This document shows positions 55,846 through 64,000 of a stretch of DNA of 64,000 nt, in pieces; within the stretch, counting starts at the first letter, position 1, and each line of letters opens with the position of its first letter. The stretch covers positions 62,001 to 126,000 of the forward strand of contig CANNAN010000002.1 of assembly GCA_947502635.1 (NCBI GenBank), written 5' to 3'. The notes beneath the pieces are model-generated. The model was given only the letters and a program-made list of their open reading frames with translations, was not told the origin of the DNA and ran no database searches. A program made the position numbers and the translations under genes. Source of the DNA: an uncultured Flavobacteriaceae bacterium. GTDB taxonomy: Bacteria > Bacteroidota > Bacteroidia > Flavobacteriales > Flavobacteriaceae.

Positions 55846-57426
55846 ATGGCAGAAGTAAAACCAGCTGAAATATCAGCAATCTTAAAACAACAACTTTCAG
55901 GTTTTGAAGCAGGTGCTTCATTAGATGAGGTAGGAACAGTATTAACAGTAGGTGATGGTATTGTACGTGCTTACGGATTAGCTAACGCTCAATATGGTGA
56001 ATTAGTTGAATTCGATGGCGGATTAGAAGGGATTGTACTTAATCTTGAAGAAGATAACATAGGTATCGTATTATTAGGTGCATCTGTAGGTGTTAGAGAA
56101 GGTTCTACTGTAAAACGTACAGGACGTATAGCCTCTATTAATGTTGGTGAAGGTATCGTTGGACGTGTTGTTGATACTTTAGGAAATCCTATCGATGGAA
56201 AAGGGCCTATCTCTGGAGATACTTACGAAATGCCATTAGAGCGTAAAGCTCCAGGTGTTATTTTTCGTGAACCAGTAACAGAGCCTTTACAAACAGGTAT
56301 TAAATCTATCGATGCTATGATTCCTGTAGGTCGTGGGCAACGTGAGTTGGTTATTGGTGACCGTCAAACGGGTAAAACAGCAGTTTGTATAGATACTATC
56401 TTAAATCAAAAAGAATTTTACGATGCAGGTGAGCCTGTATATTGTATATATGTTGCCGTTGGACAAAAAGCATCAACAGTGGCTTTAATTGCTAAAACGT
56501 TAGAAGAAAAAGGCGCTTTAGCTTATACTACTATTGTTGCAGCAAATGCATCAGATCCTGCTCCAATGCAAGTTTATGCTCCTTTTGCAGGTGCTGCAAT
56601 TGGTGAGTATTTTAGAGATACGGGACGTCCTGCTTTAATTATCTATGATGATTTATCTAAGCAAGCGGTTGCTTACCGTGAAGTATCTTTATTATTACGT
56701 CGTCCACCAGGACGTGAGGCGTATCCAGGTGATGTTTTCTATCTGCATTCAAGATTATTAGAGCGTTCTGCAAAAGTTATCAATGATGATAGTATTGCTA
56801 AAGATATGAATGACCTTCCTGATTCATTAAAACCATTAGTGAAAGGTGGCGGTTCTTTAACAGCTTTACCAATTATTGAAACACAAGCAGGTGATGTTTC
56901 TGCATATATTCCAACAAATGTAATTTCTATTACAGATGGACAAATCTTCTTAGATGGAGATTTATTTAACTCGGGTGTACGTCCAGCAATTAACGTAGGT
57001 ATTTCTGTATCTCGTGTTGGTGGTAATGCGCAGATTAAATCAATGAAAAAGGTCTCTGGTACTTTAAAATTAGATCAGGCACAATTCCGTGAATTGGAAG
57101 CATTTGCCAAGTTTGGATCAGATTTAGATGCTGTTACTTTAAACGTAATTGAAAAAGGAAAACGTAACGTGGAGATCTTAAAACAAGCTCAAAACGACCC
57201 ATTTACTGTTGAAGATCAGGTTGCTATTATTTATGCAGGATCTAAAAACTTATTAAGAGATGTTCCTGTAGAAAAAGTAAAAGAATTTGAAAGAGATTTC
57301 ATTGAATTCTTAAAAGCAAAACATGCAGACGTACTTAGTACATTAAAAGCAGGTAAATTAACTGATGAAGTTACAGACACATTAACAGCTGTAGCAAAAG
57401 ATTTATCAGGAAAATATAGAGCTTAA
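55846..57426 (+). CDS. atpA: ATP synthase F1 subunit alpha
   Basis: 526 residues, full length. Walker [10 protein letters not shown] (about residues 170-178), [13 protein letters not shown]-like [46 protein letters not shown], and the ATPase signature region [18 protein letters not shown]. Non-catalytic nucleotide-binding subunit. The stop is followed at once by a palindromic repeat region before atpG. Confidence 0.96.
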   Translation: MAEVKPAEISAILKQQLSGFEAGASLDEVGTVLTVGDGIVRAYGLANAQYGELVEFDGGLEGIVLNLEEDNIGIVLLGASVGVREGSTVKRTGRIASINVGEGIVGRVVDTLGNPIDGKGPISGDTYEMPLERKAPGVIFREPVTEPLQTGIKSIDAMIPVGRGQRELVIGDRQTGKTAVCIDTILNQKEFYDAGEPVYCIYVAVGQKASTVALIAKTLEEKGALAYTTIVAANASDPAPMQVYAPFAGAAIGEYFRDTGRPALIIYDDLSKQAVAYREVSLLLRRPPGREAYPGDVFYLHSRLLERSAKVINDDSIAKDMNDLPDSLKPLVKGGGSLTALPIIETQAGDVSAYIPTNVISITDGQIFLDGDLFNSGVRPAINVGISVSRVGGNAQIKSMKKVSGTLKLDQAQFRELEAFAKFGSDLDAVTLNVIEKGKRNVEILKQAQNDPFTVEDQVAIIYAGSKNLLRDVPVEKVKEFERDFIEFLKAKHADVLSTLKAGKLTDEVTDTLTAVAKDLSGKYRA

Positions 57427-57522
57427 TCCCCTCTTAGTCTCCCTAAAAAGGAGAAATTGAAACGGGGTTTTAAATTTTAACGAATCAATCCCTCTCCTAT
57501 GGAGAGGTTAGGAGAGGAAAAA
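57427..57522 (+). repeat. Dispersed palindromic repeat between atpA and atpG
   Basis: It begins CCCCTCTTAGTCTCCC (57429-57444). This is the reverse complement, with one mismatch, of 63309-63324. It ends with a perfect hairpin CCTCTCC (57491-57497) TAT GGAGAGG (57501-57507). GGAGAGG recurs at 57511-57517, five bases before the atpG ATG. The CCTCTCC arm can therefore pair with either copy, one of which resembles a Shine-Dalgarno sequence. These stem-rich repeats resemble REP-like elements common in Flavobacteriaceae genomes. Confidence 0.7.
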
Positions 57523-58383
57523 ATGGCAAATTTAAAAGAAATACGTAACAGAATATCATCGGTATCTTCAACGATGCAGATTACCAGTGCCATGAAAATG
57601 GTATCTGCTGCAAAGTTAAAGAAGGCACAAGATGCTATTACAGCAATGCGCCCTTACGCAGATAAGTTAACCGAGCTTTTACAAAGTTTAAGTGCAACTT
57701 TAGATGCAGATTCTGGAAGTAAATTTTCAACACAACGTGAGGTAAATAACGTTTTAATAGTTCCTATCACTTCTAATAGAGGTTTATGTGGGGCTTTTAA
57801 TTCAAACATTATTAAACAAACACAACATTTAATTAATGATGTGTATGCAGATAAAAATGTATCTGTTGTGGCAATAGGGAAAAAATCGAATGATGCTTTC
57901 GCTAAACAAAACAGAGTTATTGCTAATAAAAGTGACGTTTTTGATGATTTAACTTTTGATAATGTTGCAGCTATTGCTGAGTTATTAATGGATAAATTTG
58001 TTTCAGGCGAGTTTGATAAAATTGAAATCGTTTATAATAAATTTAAAAATGCAGCGACTCAGATTATTATGACTGAACAGTTTTTACCAATTGTTCCTGT
58101 TGAAGGCGATGCTAATAACAATGCAGATTACATTTTTGAACCATCTAAAGTAGAGATTGTAGAAGAATTAATACCTAAGTCGTTAAAAACACAACTATAC
58201 AAAGGTGTTAGAGATTCTTTTGCTTCTGAGCATGGTGCACGTATGACAGCGATGCACAAAGCGACAGATAATGCAACAGAGTTAAGAGATCAACTTAAAT
58301 TAACTTATAATAAAGCACGTCAAGCAGCAATTACTAACGAAATCTTAGAAATTGTTGGTGGAGCTGAAGCGCTGAACAATTAG
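57523..58383 (+). CDS. atpG: ATP synthase F1 subunit gamma
   Basis: 286 residues from the ATG at 57523 (MANLKEIRNRISSV). The frame from 57499 lies inside the repeat hairpin and is rejected. MQITSAMKMVSAAKLKKA at the N-terminus, VPITSNRGLCGAFNSNI, and the C-terminal ATDNATELRDQLKLTYNKARQAAITNEILEIVGGAEAL are standard. Central rotor shaft. Last gene of the operon; atpD (beta) and atpC (epsilon) are not here. The last eight codons are part of a 54-base tandem repeat. Confidence 0.95.
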   Translation: MANLKEIRNRISSVSSTMQITSAMKMVSAAKLKKAQDAITAMRPYADKLTELLQSLSATLDADSGSKFSTQREVNNVLIVPITSNRGLCGAFNSNIIKQTQHLINDVYADKNVSVVAIGKKSNDAFAKQNRVIANKSDVFDDLTFDNVAAIAELLMDKFVSGEFDKIEIVYNKFKNAATQIIMTEQFLPIVPVEGDANNNADYIFEPSKVEIVEELIPKSLKTQLYKGVRDSFASEHGARMTAMHKATDNATELRDQLKLTYNKARQAAITNEILEIVGGAEALNN

Positions 58384-58510
58384 ACGGAGAGTAACGAAGT
58401 CAAATGTTCAAAAAGAGCTGAAGCGCTGAACAATTAGACGGAGAGTAACGAAGTCAAATGTTCAAAAATAGCTGAAGTATTGAAGAGTTAGACGGAGCAA
58501 AGCAATTCTT
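58361..58510 (+). repeat. 54-base tandem repeat at the atpG 3' end
   Basis: Unit 1 (58361-58414) and unit 2 (58415-58468) are identical over 54 bases. A third, diverged partial unit starts at 58469, with about 23 of the first 29 bases kept. Unit 1 includes the last codons and stop of atpG. As 54 is divisible by three, the copies keep frame, each carrying the same EALNN-stop. This is a tail duplication, not a CRISPR array, since the copies abut with no spacers. Confidence 0.9.
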
Positions 58511-58562
58511 TTTTTAAAAAATACTTAGTATTACTCATCTCATTTACAGTATATTATATCAA

Positions 58563-58590
58563 GCCTCACTTTTAAGTGAGGCTTTTTTTT
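58563..58590 (+). terminator. Intrinsic terminator of the atp operon
   Basis: GCCTCACT (58563-58570) pairs with AGTGAGGC (58575-58582) across a four-base loop and is followed by eight T residues. It is the strongest terminator in the window and closes the atpB-G transcript after the tandem repeat. Confidence 0.92.
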
Positions 58591-58644
58591 AATTTTTATG
58601 TAACATTTTTTTGATTTTGAATCTAAAGGGTAAATAAATTAAAA

Positions 58645-59493
58645 ATGTATATAATGAGAACAATTAAAAAAGTAGTATCAATAGTAATTATTTTATTCAC
58701 CCTTTCGCTAAATGCGCAGGAAAAAGCATTTAAGGTAGAGGTTATAGGTAAAGGAGCACCTGTTTTATTATTTCCAGGTTTTACCTGTACAGGCGAAGTT
58801 TGGAATGATGTTGTAAGTGAATTATCAAAAACAAACGAATGTCATATATTTACTTTTGCTGGTTTTGGAGGTGTTCCAGCAATAGAGAAACCATGGTTGC
58901 CAAAAATTAAAGAAGGTTTAGAGAGATATATTTCTAAAAATAGTTTAGGAAAAGCGACTTTAATTGGGCATAGTTTAGGAGGCTCATTAGCTTTGTGGCT
59001 TGCTACAGAAGATCAATATAATTTCAATAAAATTATTGTATTAGATGCACTTCCTTCTATAGGAGCATTAATGATGCCTGATTTTAAGAGTGAAAATGTT
59101 GTTTATGACAACCCTTATAATAAACAAATGATAGAGATGAATGCTGAAAATTTTGAAAAGCAAGCCGTACGATTTGCAACAGGAATGTCTTTGAACAAAG
59201 AGAAACATGATCAAATTAAAACATGGATTTTAGAGGCAGATAGAGAGACTTATGTCTATGGTTATACCGATTTAATGAAATTAGATCTTAGAGAAGATAT
59301 AGCCAAAATAAAAGCTCCAGTATTTATTCTAGGAGCGACACACCCTTTTGGAGAAGAGAATGCAAAAAGAACCTATACAGACCAATATAAAAACCTAAGC
59401 AATTATAATATTGTATACGTTAAAGATTCAGCACATTTTATTATGTATGATCAACCAGAATATCTTGTAGAAACTATTAAATCAGAATTGTAA
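58645..59493 (+). CDS. Exported alpha/beta hydrolase
   Basis: 282 residues (279 if the ATG at 58654 is used). Signal peptide VVSIVIILFTLSLNAQ. The fold is clear: PVLLFPGFTCTGEVW near the oxyanion region, nucleophile elbow GHSLGGSLALW, an Asp in the region after KAPVFILGAT, and His in KDSAHFIMYDQPEY. A Ser-Asp-His hydrolase, probably periplasmic. Seven bases before the ECF sigma gene, so this set of three genes is one unit. Substrate unknown. Confidence 0.87.
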   Translation: MYIMRTIKKVVSIVIILFTLSLNAQEKAFKVEVIGKGAPVLLFPGFTCTGEVWNDVVSELSKTNECHIFTFAGFGGVPAIEKPWLPKIKEGLERYISKNSLGKATLIGHSLGGSLALWLATEDQYNFNKIIVLDALPSIGALMMPDFKSENVVYDNPYNKQMIEMNAENFEKQAVRFATGMSLNKEKHDQIKTWILEADRETYVYGYTDLMKLDLREDIAKIKAPVFILGATHPFGEENAKRTYTDQYKNLSNYNIVYVKDSAHFIMYDQPEYLVETIKSEL

Positions 59494-59500
59494 TAAGTAG

Positions 59501-59992
59501 ATGGAAGGTTTAGAATCTAAATTTGATACAATTTATACAACTAATTATCCAAAGGTGATTCGTTTATGTTTAGGTTATTCTAATGGGGATGACATGTTGG
59601 CAAAAGATTTAGCTCAAGAAGTTTTTATCAAAGTTTGGGAAAATTTAAAATCCTTTAGAAAGGAATCCAGTATATCAACTTGGATTTATAGAATTACGGT
59701 AAATACATGCTTAGTAAGTCTTAGAAATAAAAAAACAGTTGATGTTTCAAATCACTTAAACTATCTAGAGAACACCAATGATTCGTCTATAGAAGCTGAT
59801 AAAGAATTTAAATTAAAACAGCTATATAATTGTATCAATAAATTAAATAAAGATAGTAAGAGTATTATACTGCTAGAGTTAGAAGGATTACCTCAAAAAG
59901 AAATAGCAGAAATTATAGGGCTTAGTCACGAAGCAGTAAGAGTGAGAGTCCACAGAATTAAAAATGAACTAACTAAATGTGTTAAACAATGA
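59501..59992 (+). CDS. ECF RNA polymerase sigma factor
   Basis: 163 residues. Region 2: LAQEVFIKVWENLKSFRKESSISTWIYRI is the expected -10 recognition helix pattern (quoted in part: DLAQEVFIKVWENL and ISTWIYRITVNTCL). Region 4: LPQKEIAEIIGLSHEAVRVRVHRIKNEL, the HTH. It directs RNA polymerase to a small gene set. The next gene overlaps its stop by four bases and is the likely membrane partner. Confidence 0.9.
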   Translation: MEGLESKFDTIYTTNYPKVIRLCLGYSNGDDMLAKDLAQEVFIKVWENLKSFRKESSISTWIYRITVNTCLVSLRNKKTVDVSNHLNYLENTNDSSIEADKEFKLKQLYNCINKLNKDSKSIILLELEGLPQKEIAEIIGLSHEAVRVRVHRIKNELTKCVKQ

Positions 59993-60543
59993 CAACTTTT
60001 GAAAATTTAAAATCCCAGTGGGAAAATCAACCAGAATTAAAAACTCCAGACAATGGATCTAAAATGATTATTGAAAAGGTGAGTTTTCTTAAAAGAAAAC
60101 AGCGCATAACGAATATTGTATTGGGTATAACAGCAATTGTTTTACTAGGCTTTTTCTTTTATATAACAGCTTATAATAATACAGAAGTGACAATGGCGCT
60201 TTTGTTAATGTTCGGTGTGCTATTAGTAAGAATAATTATAGAACAATTAAGCATTAAAAAACTTGATGGACTAGATGTAACAACTAATAATACGACATTT
60301 AAACAAAAAATGGTAAATTATTATAAATCACGTATTAATACGCATTATATTATGACACCCATTCTAGTAATATTATACATCATAGGCTTTATTATTCTAA
60401 TGCCGTATTTTAAGCAAGGACTGTCAACAGGCTTTTATACTTATATTCAAGTATCTGGAATTTTGACCTTATTGGTTCTCGTATTTTTTATAGGTAAACA
60501 AATAGCTAAAGAAATTAAAATATTAAAAGGGTTAAGTAATTAA
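59989..60543 (+). CDS. Membrane protein coupled to the ECF sigma factor
   Basis: 184 residues with about four hydrophobic segments (NIVLGITAIVLLGFFFYIT; VTMALLLMFGVLLVRIII; YIMTPILVILYIIGFIILM; ISGILTLLVLVFFIG-like region). The first 37 residues are cytoplasmic (FENLKSQWENQPE). The overlap with the sigma gene and the topology suggest an anti-sigma role, but no ZAS or other known anti-sigma motif is visible. Confidence 0.65.
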   Translation: MTTFENLKSQWENQPELKTPDNGSKMIIEKVSFLKRKQRITNIVLGITAIVLLGFFFYITAYNNTEVTMALLLMFGVLLVRIIIEQLSIKKLDGLDVTTNNTTFKQKMVNYYKSRINTHYIMTPILVILYIIGFIILMPYFKQGLSTGFYTYIQVSGILTLLVLVFFIGKQIAKEIKILKGLSN

Positions 60544-60570
60544 AAACCTTTGCTGTTATTCTGAAAAAAC

Positions 60571-60628
60571 GAGGTTGTCTATAAAGCGTCATTCTAAATG
60601 AAGATTTCTAAACTTTTGAGACAGCCTC
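60571..60628 (+). terminator. Long-range stem after the sigma/anti-sigma unit
   Basis: GAGGTTGTCT (60571-60580) pairs with AGACAGCCTC (60619-60628), with one G-U pair, over a loop of 38 bases; ATTTTAT follows. An inner stem TCATT...AATGA is also present. Possibly a terminator or a dispersed repeat copy. Confidence 0.4.
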
Positions 60629-60754
60629 ATTTTATGGCATCAATTTTGAAAATGTATATTTGTTGTCAGATTGAATGATATCTTTTAGTTTTAATAACGA
60701 AGCAGTCTTATATCTTTAGTTGGACATTAATTTTGTAATATTAAATCTTTTAAA

Positions 60755-61261
60755 ATGGAACCCGTGAAAAGCATACTCAAATCACTATTGTTTTTATTAA
60801 TTGTTGTAGGTTTTTCTCAATGTGCAAGCACTAAAAGATTAGAAGATAAATTACCGTTAGAAATTGGAGTCGTTTACTCTCAACATTGGGTTTCAGGTGT
60901 TAGAGGAGGTGGATCTGGTTATAATCTATTCATTCCAATTAAATCAAATCCGAATAAAATAGTTTTGGACAGCCTTTATTTTAAAGGAAAGCGAGTAAAG
61001 TTAGAGCAAAAGAATGCCTCTGTTTTTGTAGGGCGCTTTAAAACTGAAGCCAACCATAAACATGATATTATAATGAGTAGCGATCCATTAGCTGAATATG
61101 GAAATACTGTTCCAGGACTTTCTAAAAAAACACCTTTCGAATTAAATGATACAGAATGTGTGGTTAGCTATCAAGGAGGAAATAAGGTGCTGTATTATAA
61201 AATTTCTAATGTTATTAAGAAAACATCTACTGAAGCTCCTAATATCCCACAAGATAGGTGA
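60755..61261 (+). CDS. Conserved lipoprotein of unknown function
   Basis: 168 residues with a lipoprotein signal (SLLFLLIVVGFSQCAS; Cys24). The body is beta-rich: IGVVYSQHWVSGVRGGGSGYNLFIPI, KIVLDSLYFKGKRVKLEQ, KTPFELNDTECVVSYQGG. I recognise the type as a Bacteroidota-restricted hypothetical lipoprotein but cannot assign a family. Predicted periplasmic or outer-membrane anchored. Confidence 0.7.
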   Translation: MEPVKSILKSLLFLLIVVGFSQCASTKRLEDKLPLEIGVVYSQHWVSGVRGGGSGYNLFIPIKSNPNKIVLDSLYFKGKRVKLEQKNASVFVGRFKTEANHKHDIIMSSDPLAEYGNTVPGLSKKTPFELNDTECVVSYQGGNKVLYYKISNVIKKTSTEAPNIPQDR

Positions 61262-61285
61262 TCGCTTATCTTTTGGTTTACATGG

Positions 61286-61305
61286 GCTAAAAACGTATTT
61301 TTAGC
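61286..61305. promoter_or_regulatory. Hairpin upstream of the flippase
   Basis: GCTAAAAA (61286-61293) and TTTTTAGC (61298-61305) form a perfect eight-base-pair stem with loop CGTA. It is followed on the plus strand by A-rich sequence, so it is not a classical terminator. It lies 20 bases before the TTG start. Confidence 0.4.
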
Positions 61306-61325
61306 AGAATAAAAAAAACGAATCA

Positions 61326-62786
61326 TTGGGCGGACTCAAGTCATTATTTAAGCAAACATTCATTTATGGTTTAGCTACAGTGCTACCAAGAATGTTAAGT
61401 TTTTTATTAGTGCCGCTTTACACTTCAGATGGTGTATTATCTTCTGTTGCTGAGTATGGCGAAGTGTCGGTTATCTTCTCATATTTTGTACTATTCAATG
61501 TTGTTTTGGCCTATGGCATGGAGACTGCTTTTTTTAGGTTCTTTAATAAAGAAGATGATAAGAATAGCGTTATAGGAACCTCAGCAATTTCTTTAGTAAT
61601 ATCATCCATTGGTTTTTTTGTAATAGCCTTAATATGTCAAAATCAAATCGCGTCATTTATAGATATTGATGTAAAGTATATTAATCTGGTTATATGGATT
61701 TTATTATTAGATACCCTTGTTATTATTCCTTTCGCATGGTTAAGAGCAGTACAAAAACCTATGCGATATGCTATAATTAAAATTTTGAATGTAGTTATTA
61801 ACTTAGGTTTAAATCTATTCTTTTTATTAGCATTAAAAGACTTAGCAGGTAATAGCCTAATATTTGAAAGTATTTATAGGTCAAATTTCGAAATCAGTTA
61901 TATTTTTATTGCGAATTTAATAGCAAGCGCAGTAACTCTAGCGTTAATGTTTCCATTCTACACTAAGATTAAGTATGTGTTTAATTCTGAGTTGTGGAAA
62001 AAAATGATGCGTTATGCGCTTCCTGTTTTAATTGCAGGTATTGCTTTTTCAATAAATGAAACATTTGATCGTATTTTATTAGATTACCTACTTCCAGAGG
62101 ATATTGCCAAAACCCATATAGGCATGTATTCTGCTTGTTATAAATTGGCTTTATTCATGACTTTATTTGCAACAGCTTACAGGCTCGGTATTGAACCTTT
62201 CTTTTTTAGTCATGCTAATACTGAAAACCCTCAAAAAAATTATGCTAAAATATTAGAGTTTTTTGTAGCATTTGGAGCGATTATTTTACTTAGCGTTGTA
62301 GTTTTTGTAGATATTTTGAAACCAATAATTGTGAGGAGTGAAACCTATTGGGAAGCTATGTGGGTCGTTCCAATTATTTTGTTAGCTAACTTCTGTTTAG
62401 GGATTTATCATAATTTATCTGTATGGTATAAGATAACCGACAGAACAAAGTTTGGAGCTTATATTTCAATTATTGGTGCTGCAGTAACACTAGTTATTAA
62501 TTTTCTATTTATTAAGACCTATAGTTATAAAGCATCAGCCATAGCTACTCTTGTTGCTTATGCAATAATGATGCTATTGTCTTATTATTTTGGAAGAAAG
62601 TACTATCCTATTCCTTATAACCTTAAAAAGATAGGACTATACTTAGTGCTTTCAATAGGTTTGTCAGGACTATCATTTTACCAATTTAGAGCTAATTATA
62701 TAATAGGAATATCAATGTTAATTGTATTTTTGGGCATTGTTTATGCGTCCGAAAGAAATCAAATAAAACAATTATTAAAAAGATAA
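61326..62786 (+). CDS. Polysaccharide flippase (MOP superfamily)
   Basis: 486 residues, about 14 hydrophobic segments. The TTG start at 61326 gives [32 protein letters not shown]-type N-terminal sequence (first part [15 protein letters not shown]); no better ATG exists nearby. [44 protein letters not shown] and [14 protein letters not shown] are conserved in Bacteroidota Wzx-like proteins linked to dut. Distinct from the flippase at 14621. Two bases before dut. Confidence 0.88.
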   Translation: MGGLKSLFKQTFIYGLATVLPRMLSFLLVPLYTSDGVLSSVAEYGEVSVIFSYFVLFNVVLAYGMETAFFRFFNKEDDKNSVIGTSAISLVISSIGFFVIALICQNQIASFIDIDVKYINLVIWILLLDTLVIIPFAWLRAVQKPMRYAIIKILNVVINLGLNLFFLLALKDLAGNSLIFESIYRSNFEISYIFIANLIASAVTLALMFPFYTKIKYVFNSELWKKMMRYALPVLIAGIAFSINETFDRILLDYLLPEDIAKTHIGMYSACYKLALFMTLFATAYRLGIEPFFFSHANTENPQKNYAKILEFFVAFGAIILLSVVVFVDILKPIIVRSETYWEAMWVVPIILLANFCLGIYHNLSVWYKITDRTKFGAYISIIGAAVTLVINFLFIKTYSYKASAIATLVAYAIMMLLSYYFGRKYYPIPYNLKKIGLYLVLSIGLSGLSFYQFRANYIIGISMLIVFLGIVYASERNQIKQLLKR

Positions 62787-62787
62787 C

Positions 62788-63222
62788 ATGCAAATTAAAA
62801 TCATAAATAAATCCAATCATGCTTTGCCACATTACGAGACGATAGCATCAGCAGGGATGGATTTAAGAGCAAATGTTTCAGAAGCTATTACATTAAAACC
62901 TTTAGAACGTACCATTGTTAAAACAGGTTTGTTTATTGAGTTGCCCATAGGGTTTGAAGCACAGGTGCGTCCACGTAGTGGTTTAGCAGCAAAAAAAGGA
63001 ATAACAGTTTTAAATGCACCAGGAACAGTTGATGCCGATTATAGAGGTGAGATAGGTGTGATTTTGGTAAATCTTTCAAATGAAGATTTTACCATTGAAA
63101 ATGGCGAACGTGTGGCGCAATTAGTGATTGCAAAACATGAACGCGCCGAATGGATTGATGTTAAAGAACTATCTGAAACCTCTCGAGGAGAAGGCGGTTT
63201 TGGTAGTACAGGGGTGAAATAA
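62788..63222 (+). CDS. dut: dUTP diphosphatase
   Basis: 144 residues, with the five dUTPase motifs: [47 protein letters not shown] and the C-terminal GGFGSTG. It hydrolyses dUTP to dUMP. It sits between a flippase and a sugar nucleotidyltransferase, an order that is common in this family. Confidence 0.96.
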   Translation: MQIKIINKSNHALPHYETIASAGMDLRANVSEAITLKPLERTIVKTGLFIELPIGFEAQVRPRSGLAAKKGITVLNAPGTVDADYRGEIGVILVNLSNEDFTIENGERVAQLVIAKHERAEWIDVKELSETSRGEGGFGSTGVK

Positions 63223-63234
63223 ATAGCCCTTTTA

Positions 63235-63327
63235 ATTCCCCTTAAGGGGAACTTAGACGGATAAAAATAATTAAAAAGAAGTTAAATATAATAATTTCTC
63301 CCCCTTTGGGGAGATTAAGAGGGGAAT
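63235..63327 (+). repeat. Composite palindromic repeat between dut and the nucleotidyltransferase
   Basis: The outer arms ATTCCCCT (63235-63242) and AGGGGAAT (63320-63327) are exact reverse complements. Inside are TTCCCCTTAAGGGGAA (63236-63251) and CTCCCC (63298-63303) with GGGGAG (63308-63313). It shares a 16-base block, inverted, with the atpA-atpG repeat at 57429. It ends one base before the next ATG, so the element is in the leader. Confidence 0.75.
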
Positions 63328-64000
63328 ATGAAAATAATAGTACCAATGGCTGGACGAGGTTCTCGTTTACGCCCACACAGTTTAACAGTTCCAAAGCCAT
63401 TAATTCCAGTAGCGGGACAACCTATTGTTCACAGATTAGTAAAAGATATTGCCAAAGTTTTAAAGCAACCTATAGAAGAGATCGCTTTTGTTTTAGGTGA
63501 CCCTGCGTGGTTTGGTGATGATGTGGTTTCAAGTTTAGAGGATTTAGCAAAGAGCTTAGGAGCTAAAGCTTCTATTTATCGCCAGGATCAACCATTAGGA
63601 ACAGGTCATGCTATTATGTGTGCAAAACCATCATTGTCTGGCCCAGCTGTTATTGCGTATGCAGATACATTAATTAGAGCTGAATTTGATTTAGATGCCA
63701 GTGCTGATAGCGTTATTTGGACAAAACAAGTAGAGAACCCTGAGGCTTATGGGGTTGTTAAATTAAATGAAAATAACGAAATTGTTGAGTTAGTTGAAAA
63801 ACCAGAAACCTTTGTAAGCGATCAGGCAGTTATTGGAATTTACTATTTTAAAGACGTCGCTGTTTTAAAAGGGAAGTTACAAGAAATTCTTGATGAAAAT
63901 ATTATGAATGGAGGCGAATACCAAATTAATGATGGTATTAAACGTATGATGGCAGAAGGGAAAGTTTTTAAAACAGGAACTGTTGATGAGTGGATGGATT
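63328..64000 (+). CDS. Sugar-phosphate nucleotidyltransferase, 3' truncated by window edge
   Basis: 224 complete codons are visible before the window ends, with no stop. The N-terminus MKIIVPMAGRGSRLRPHSLT and PKPLIPVAGQPI are the nucleotide-binding signature of the NTP_transferase family. PLGTGHAIMCAK, YADTLI, GVVKLNENNEIVELVEKPE and GIYYFKD follow. It forms a UDP-, dTDP- or GDP-sugar from a hexose-1-phosphate. The start is fixed by the family pattern and lies directly after the repeat. Confidence 0.92.
   Translation, partial: MKIIVPMAGRGSRLRPHSLTVPKPLIPVAGQPIVHRLVKDIAKVLKQPIEEIAFVLGDPAWFGDDVVSSLEDLAKSLGAKASIYRQDQPLGTGHAIMCAKPSLSGPAVIAYADTLIRAEFDLDASADSVIWTKQVENPEAYGVVKLNENNEIVELVEKPETFVSDQAVIGIYYFKDVAVLKGKLQEILDENIMNGGEYQINDGIKRMMAEGKVFKTGTVDEWMD

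Noticed and set aside
58361-58510. Possible CRISPR-like array
   Set aside because: The units are directly adjacent with no spacers, and one covers the end of atpG; it is a tandem duplication.
63306-63500. 64-residue open frame near the right edge
   Set aside because: It is out of frame with the clear nucleotidyltransferase starting at 63328.

Overview
The window comes from a member of the Flavobacteriaceae (Bacteroidota). The DNA is AT-rich. It carries a SusC/SusD pair, a one-protein hybrid two-component regulator, a type IX secretion (T9SS) C-terminal sorting domain, the gliding/T9SS lipoprotein SprE, an F-type ATP synthase operon without atpD and atpC, and promoters of the form TAnnTTTG. 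No rRNA, tRNA, CRISPR array or intact insertion sequence was found.

Bases 1-25829 form a surface-polysaccharide locus. It opens with a cassette for an activated nonulosonic (pseudaminic-type) acid: a 5'-truncated aldo/keto reductase, an SpsF-type cytidylyltransferase, a class-III aminotransferase, a PseG-GNAT fusion and PseI. An opposite-strand block interrupts the cassette between spsF and the aminotransferase. That block holds a T9SS-sorted surface protein, a decayed IS30-type transposase fragment and an acyltransferase-3. After pseI come a capsule-type glycosyltransferase, a beta-helix acyltransferase, three polymerase/ligase-like membrane proteins, a beta-helix lipoprotein, a flippase, a GT4 glycosyltransferase, ugd and UDP-glucuronate decarboxylase (a route to UDP-xylose), and a WcaJ-type initiating sugar transferase. 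A convergent minus-strand operon (CapK-like adenylate-forming protein, wecB, GT4) closes the locus.

Bases 25990-32790 are mostly housekeeping: purD, two Bacteroidota-specific small families, upp, a DUF4254 protein and a GT9 heptosyltransferase-like protein. One accessory gene (AlbA_2 plus GHKL ATPase, 29875-31623) sits among them and is followed by short direct repeats. Bases 32832-45183 are a minus-strand nutrient-uptake operon: susC, susD, a CRTAC1/FG-GAP lipoprotein and the hybrid two-component regulator. A terminator-like hairpin lies inside it, after susD.

Bases 45500-64000 hold a PaaE-type iron-sulfur reductase, a DUF2059 protein, a DUF5687/ABC-ATPase exporter pair, sprE, bactofilin, atpZ, a small membrane protein and atpB-E-F-H-A-G. 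Next come a tandem repeat and a strong terminator, an alpha/beta-hydrolase with an ECF sigma factor and a membrane protein, a lipoprotein, a second flippase, dut and a 3'-truncated sugar nucleotidyltransferase. Dispersed palindromic repeats lie at atpA-atpG and at dut-nucleotidyltransferase. Most gene borders are tight or overlapping, so the polysaccharide, susCD and atp blocks each look like long transcripts.
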